From contig JAKSQI010000053.1 in NCBI GenBank assembly GCA_024404215.1, positions 1-9,286 on the forward strand: 9,286 bases of DNA, written 5' to 3'. Of the stretch, positions 6,616 to 9,286 are shown one piece after another. This DNA comes from Oscillospiraceae bacterium. GTDB lineage: Bacteria; Bacillota; Clostridia; Oscillospirales; Oscillospiraceae. Position numbers and translations under genes: made by a program. How positions within the stretch are numbered: the first letter of the stretch is position 1; the number at the start of each line of letters is the position of its first letter. The notes under the pieces are model-generated. The model had not been told where the DNA came from, did no database searches, and saw only the letters and a program-made list of their open reading frames with translations.

Positions 6616-7728
6616 TCACCTGTTGTTATCCCGGGCAGGAATGATTTTTCTGTTTTTGCGCCGTTGTCGACGCACCCGGTTGATGTGTCTCTCATAATCT
6701 CCGTTCCGCAGCAGGCTGGCAAGCAGATACTGTTCAAAAGCCGGCACCGTGCAGGAATAAAAGCCAAGTCTCTGACAGTAAAGCTCCGCCAGCTCCCGGG
6801 GCAGCACCATGTAGCCCACACGTATGGAGGGGGCAATGGTTTTGGAAAAGGAATTCAGATAGATAACCCGCTCACCTCCGGCAAGGGCAAAAAGGGAATC
6901 CTCCTGCTTTTGGGATACCGTTAGCTCGGATTCATAGTTGTCCTCTATGAGATAGCCTTCCCTTTCCCGGGCCCACCGGATGTATTCCCGTTTTTTTGAA
7001 GCATCCGCACTGATGCCGCTGGGATAGGAATTAAAGGGAGTTACGTGCAGAATCCGAGCGCTTGTTCTCTCCAGGGCTTCGGTAGCTATGCCGCCCTTGT
7101 GCAGCTTCAGGTAATCACAGCGGATTCCCATGGCCTCATAAACCAAATGAATTTTTTCATAGCCCGGGTGCTCCAGGGCAATCAGGCCATCCCGACCAAT
7201 CAGTTGGGCCACCAGTCCGTAGAGATACTCGGCACCGGCACCGATAATAATCTGGTCCGGCTGAATCAGAAGGCCCCGACTGCGGGCCAGATAAGCACAC
7301 AGCTCCTGCTGAAGCTCCGGGCAGCCACTGTTAGGGGGCTTAACCAGCAGCTGTTCCCCATAATCCGCCAGCACCCGGCGCATGGTACGGGCCAGCACGG
7401 AAAAGGGAAAATCCCCTGCGGTGTGAGGACTCAGAGACCGGGCGGGTAAGTTTCCCGCCCCCAGCCCGGGCAGCCCCTGGAAATCTGAGCTGCGATAAAT
7501 TACAAAGCAGCCGCTTCTTTCCCGGCTCTCCACATAGCCCTCCTCGCAGAGAAGTGCCAGGGCATGCTCAACGGTAATCACACTAACGCCGCTGTCCGCC
7601 GCCAAAGTACGCTTAGAGGGAAGCTTGCTGCCATAGGGGTATAGCCCTTGTATAATGCTTTGAACACACTGCTGATACAGCTGAAGGTAGGCCGGCGTTG
7701 AGCCAGCCTTGTTAACGGCAAAGGTCAT
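6616..7728 (-). CDS. MocR-type transcriptional regulator (GntR HTH plus aminotransferase-like domain), short form
   Basis: PLP-dependent regulator. Residues about 10-78 form a GntR winged helix-turn-helix (LPSKRTLAADSGVSVITVEHAL, then EEGYVESRERSGCFV); about 95 onward is a fold-type I aminotransferase-like domain. PLP contacts are conserved: Asp263 and Tyr265 in IEDNYESEL and Lys296 in NSFSKTIAPSIRVGY, with the 33-residue Asp-Lys spacing seen in B. subtilis GabR. TPFNSYPSG (230-238) is another family landmark. The protein ends at 370 aa just after FEQYLLASLLRNGDYERHIN, about 80-100 residues short of full MocR proteins, so the C-terminal small domain is missing. The ATG at 7728 is forced by in-frame TAG TAG just upstream; its AAGGA is 13 nt away, a weak site. 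It precedes the AEC gene by 5 nt and probably controls it, possibly with autoregulation. Ligand unknown. Confidence 0.88.
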   Translation of the reverse strand: MTFAVNKAGSTPAYLQLYQQCVQSIIQGLYPYGSKLPSKRTLAADSGVSVITVEHALALLCEEGYVESRERSGCFVIYRSSDFQGLPGLGAGNLPARSLSPHTAGDFPFSVLARTMRRVLADYGEQLLVKPPNSGCPELQQELCAYLARSRGLLIQPDQIIIGAGAEYLYGLVAQLIGRDGLIALEHPGYEKIHLVYEAMGIRCDYLKLHKGGIATEALERTSARILHVTPFNSYPSGISADASKKREYIRWAREREGYLIEDNYESELTVSQKQEDSLFALAGGERVIYLNSFSKTIAPSIRVGYMVLPRELAELYCQRLGFYSCTVPAFEQYLLASLLRNGDYERHINRVRRQRRKNRKIIPARDNNR

Positions 7729-7772
7729 CTGGTACTACTAATCCTTTAATTTAGTTTGTTTTTTATATGCTC

Positions 7773-7801
7773 AGTATATCGGTTCTCTTGGAAAAAGGCA
7801 A
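7773..7801 (-). promoter_or_regulatory. Promoter candidate for the mocR-AEC operon
   Basis: On the minus strand TTGCCT (7796-7801) and TATACT (7773-7778) are 17 bases apart, 4/6 and 5/6 matches to the SigA consensus. Transcription should start near 7766, giving a leader of about 40 bases, A/T-rich, before the mocR ATG. The promoter begins directly after the terminator of the upstream permease gene, which supports it as a separate transcription unit. Confidence 0.55.
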
Positions 7802-7812
7802 GGGAAAGAAAT

Positions 7813-7842
7813 AATTGCCGTTTCCATAAGGAAACGGCAATT
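7813..7842 (-). terminator. Rho-independent terminator of the SLC13-type permease gene
   Basis: Perfect 13-bp arms AATTGCCGTTTCC (7813-7825) and GGAAACGGCAATT (7830-7842) enclose a 4-base loop. On the minus strand the stem starts six bases after the permease TGA and is followed by ATTTCTTTCCC, a U-rich though interrupted tail. Because the arms end in AATT, the symmetrical stem could also act on plus-strand transcripts, but no plus-strand gene is present. Confidence 0.8.
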
Positions 7843-7848
7843 GGGACA

Positions 7849-8949
7849 TCAGCAGTGGAAAATCAGGGCCAGAACCGCCAGCAAAGCGGCATTCACCAGC
7901 AAAAAGAAGGCCGCAAAGCGGCCCATGCGGGCTCCCTTGGTCTGGCTGTAAAGCTTTAGGGCAATGAGGCTGGCCAGGCTGGCAATGGGGGTACCCAGTC
8001 CGCCGATATCCGCCCCCAACAGCAGGGCCTTGGCCGAATCGGTAAAATTGGCAAGCAGAAGGGTAGCCGGAACGTTGCTGATTACCTGGCTCAGGCCCAG
8101 GGTTACCCAGAACTCGTGCCCCCCCAGAAGCTGCTGCAGCCCGACCCTCACGGAAGGAATGCGGGCGGCGTTGCCCGAAAAGATGAAGAAGCAGACGAAG
8201 GTCAGCAGAAGCAGAAAATCCGCCTTTTTCAGCAGGGACGGCCGATAGAAGGCCAGGGCGACCACCACTGACAGCAGCATGATTGGCCAGGAAATCAACC
8301 GAAAAACCACCAGCAGACAGATGACAAACAGGCCGGCAAAAACGGCCAGATCTCGCTTTACCGGCTCCCCTCCCTTTTCCAGCAGCACCTGGGTCTTTCG
8401 TCCCGGCAGAAGGAAGCACAAAGCGGCAAGTAAAACCAGCGACGCCAGCCAGGCAGGTCCCGTCATCCGCAAAAAAGCGTCCATGGATAAATCATAGTGG
8501 GACTGGATGTATAGGTTCTGAGGATTGCCCACCGGCAGAAGCATGCTGCCCAGATTGGCCGCCACCGCCTGCAGAACAACCACCGGGAGCAGGGCTCCGC
8601 TTTCTCCGGCCATGGTAAAAACCACCGCCGCAAAGGGAACAAAGGTCAGCAGCGCGACATCGTTGGTAATAAAAAGGGCCGAAAAGAAGCTGAGGCCTAC
8701 CAGTACCATGCCCAGCAAGCGCACCGATCCGGCCCGGCGGGTTAAGGTACGGGCCAGGCTGTCAAACAAACCGGCAGAGCGGAAGCCTGCCACGACAACC
8801 ATCAGGCAGTAAAGCAGCGATAAGGTGCGAAAATCAAAATAAGCCAGCCACTGCCTGTCCGGCGGGATAAACAAGGCACTGACCAAGGCCGCAAAAAAGG
8901 AAATAACAAACACAGGCTCTCTTTTGAGAAACGACAGGCACTTTTTCAT
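7849..8949 (-). CDS. ArsB/NhaD-superfamily (SLC13/anion permease, YbiR-like) membrane transporter
   Basis: Inner-membrane transporter of about 366 aa with around 10 hydrophobic segments. The ion-transporter superfamily signatures appear as a repeat: FSALFITNDVALLTFVPFA in the first half with NLGSMLLPVGNPQNLYI, and SQVISNVPATLLLANFT with GADIGGLGTPIASLASLIA in the second half. The NxxxxL and GxPxN/GTPxA loops form the paired re-entrant hairpins of this superfamily. Length and motif layout resemble E. coli YbiR rather than the longer arsenite or citrate transporters, so the substrate is unknown. The ATG at 8949 follows GGGAG by 11 nt; a GTG at 8952 immediately before it has 8-nt spacing and is an equally good start. 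A GTG at 8976 would add nine residues but lacks a good ribosome site. It follows the EamA-type gene by about 50 bases and ends at a strong terminator, so the two may share a transcript. Confidence 0.88.
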   Translation of the reverse strand: MKKCLSFLKREPVFVISFFAALVSALFIPPDRQWLAYFDFRTLSLLYCLMVVVAGFRSAGLFDSLARTLTRRAGSVRLLGMVLVGLSFFSALFITNDVALLTFVPFAAVVFTMAGESGALLPVVVLQAVAANLGSMLLPVGNPQNLYIQSHYDLSMDAFLRMTGPAWLASLVLLAALCFLLPGRKTQVLLEKGGEPVKRDLAVFAGLFVICLLVVFRLISWPIMLLSVVVALAFYRPSLLKKADFLLLLTFVCFFIFSGNAARIPSVRVGLQQLLGGHEFWVTLGLSQVISNVPATLLLANFTDSAKALLLGADIGGLGTPIASLASLIALKLYSQTKGARMGRFAAFFLLVNAALLAVLALIFHC

Positions 8950-9001
8950 CACAGATTCTTCTCCCTTCCCTCTCACTTGGATAGTGACTGCCCCGGGGCC
9001 T

Positions 9002-9286
9002 TTAGAGATTCAGCAGCACCAGGGCTGCCAGAATAAGGCCGAATCCGGCCAGCTTCTGTCTGGTAAGCCTTTCTCGGAAAACAAAAGCGCCCACAAGACC
9101 GATAACCAAAATAACAGCCGCATTGTATACCGGATAGACCATAACCGTCGGCAGCTTGCCCAAAGCCAGCAGCAGGAAACGAGCGGAACCATAATTGGGT
9201 ATACCGATGCAGGCACCGTACAGCAGCTCCGCCTTGCCCGGCTTTTCCCTTTTCGCAAGCATTCGTCCAACAGACAAGACCAGTGC
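9002..9286 (-). CDS. EamA/DMT-family transporter, C-terminal fragment cut by window edge
   Basis: The reading frame is open to the right edge, giving 94 residues of the C-terminal half of a drug/metabolite-type transporter. It shows a Lys/Arg-rich cytoplasmic loop (KREKPGKAE), a helix with GIPNYGSARFLLLALGKLP, a helix starting TVMVYPVYNAAVILVIG, the typical DMT segment FRERLTRQKLAGFGLILAA (matching the family's 'F.E.LT..q..G..lIl.G'), and a hydrophobic end at the TAA. The upstream half lies outside the window, so the start and full length cannot be given. Substrate is unknown. Confidence 0.8.
   Translation of the reverse strand, partial: ALVLSVGRMLAKREKPGKAELLYGACIGIPNYGSARFLLLALGKLPTVMVYPVYNAAVILVIGLVGAFVFRERLTRQKLAGFGLILAALVLLNL

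Noticed and set aside
7763..8419. Minus-strand open frame of about 218 codons overlapping the SLC13-type permease
   Set aside because: Gly/Pro/Arg/Ala-rich translation without family features, in a different frame from the well-supported permease, and it reads straight through the terminator hairpin.
8990..8999. Perfect palindrome GCCCCGGGGC upstream of the permease gene
   Set aside because: No loop and no T-tract, so not a terminator; only 10 bp of G/C in a G/C-rich spacer, with no promoter hexamers placed around it. Possibly an operator but unsupported.
1..9286. CRISPR arrays, tRNA/rRNA genes, insertion sequences, phage or defence genes
   Set aside because: No repeat-spacer pattern, transposase, terminal repeats or RNA gene signatures were seen on either strand; the window is metabolic and transport genes throughout.

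Overview
The window reads as bacterial chromosome, and every supported gene lies on the minus strand. Short Shine-Dalgarno spacers, frequent TTG/GTG starts, a KipI/KipA/YcsF cluster with an Nramp-like partner (as in Bacillus subtilis ycsFG-kipIA), an AEC carrier and a MocR regulator point to a Bacillota anaerobe, probably of the Clostridia type. That assignment is inference; no rRNA or other taxonomic marker is present.

Layout in transcription order (right to left). 9286-9002: the C-terminal end of an EamA/DMT exporter, cut by the window edge. 8949-7849: an ArsB/NhaD (SLC13-type) permease, followed by a clean hairpin terminator at 7813-7842. 7801-7773: a promoter candidate immediately past that terminator, driving a MocR-type GntR/aminotransferase-like regulator (7728-6616) and, 5 nt later, an AEC carrier (6610-5661). 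The AEC gene is broken by an apparent 1-nt deletion near 6431-6433. The mocR product keeps the PLP-binding Asp, Tyr and Lys but lacks the usual C-terminal small domain.

5660-1: a 5-oxoproline operon. A strong promoter candidate (5583-5611) has its -35 box inside one arm of a perfect 10-bp inverted repeat, so it is probably repressor-controlled. The order is Nramp-like transporter, a perfect-stem hairpin (4233-4266), pxpB, pxpC, accB, accC, pxpA (running off the left edge). From pxpB onward the spacers are 1, 14, 19 and 16 nt, so these genes should be co-transcribed and translated in register.

Functional reading. PxpA, PxpB and PxpC form the ATP-dependent 5-oxoprolinase that opens 5-oxo-L-proline (pyroglutamate) to L-glutamate. 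The transporter has lost the DPGN and MPH metal-binding motifs of true Nramps and probably imports an organic substrate, most simply 5-oxoproline. The most interesting point is that biotin carboxyl carrier protein and biotin carboxylase genes sit inside the operon between pxpC and pxpA, with no accA/accD. PxpB and PxpC are homologous to the two halves of the carboxyltransferase domain of urea carboxylase, so the operon encodes all the parts of a split urea-carboxylase-like enzyme plus a hydrolase. A biotin-dependent route that N-carboxylates the lactam before hydrolysis is a testable hypothesis, not something the sequence proves.
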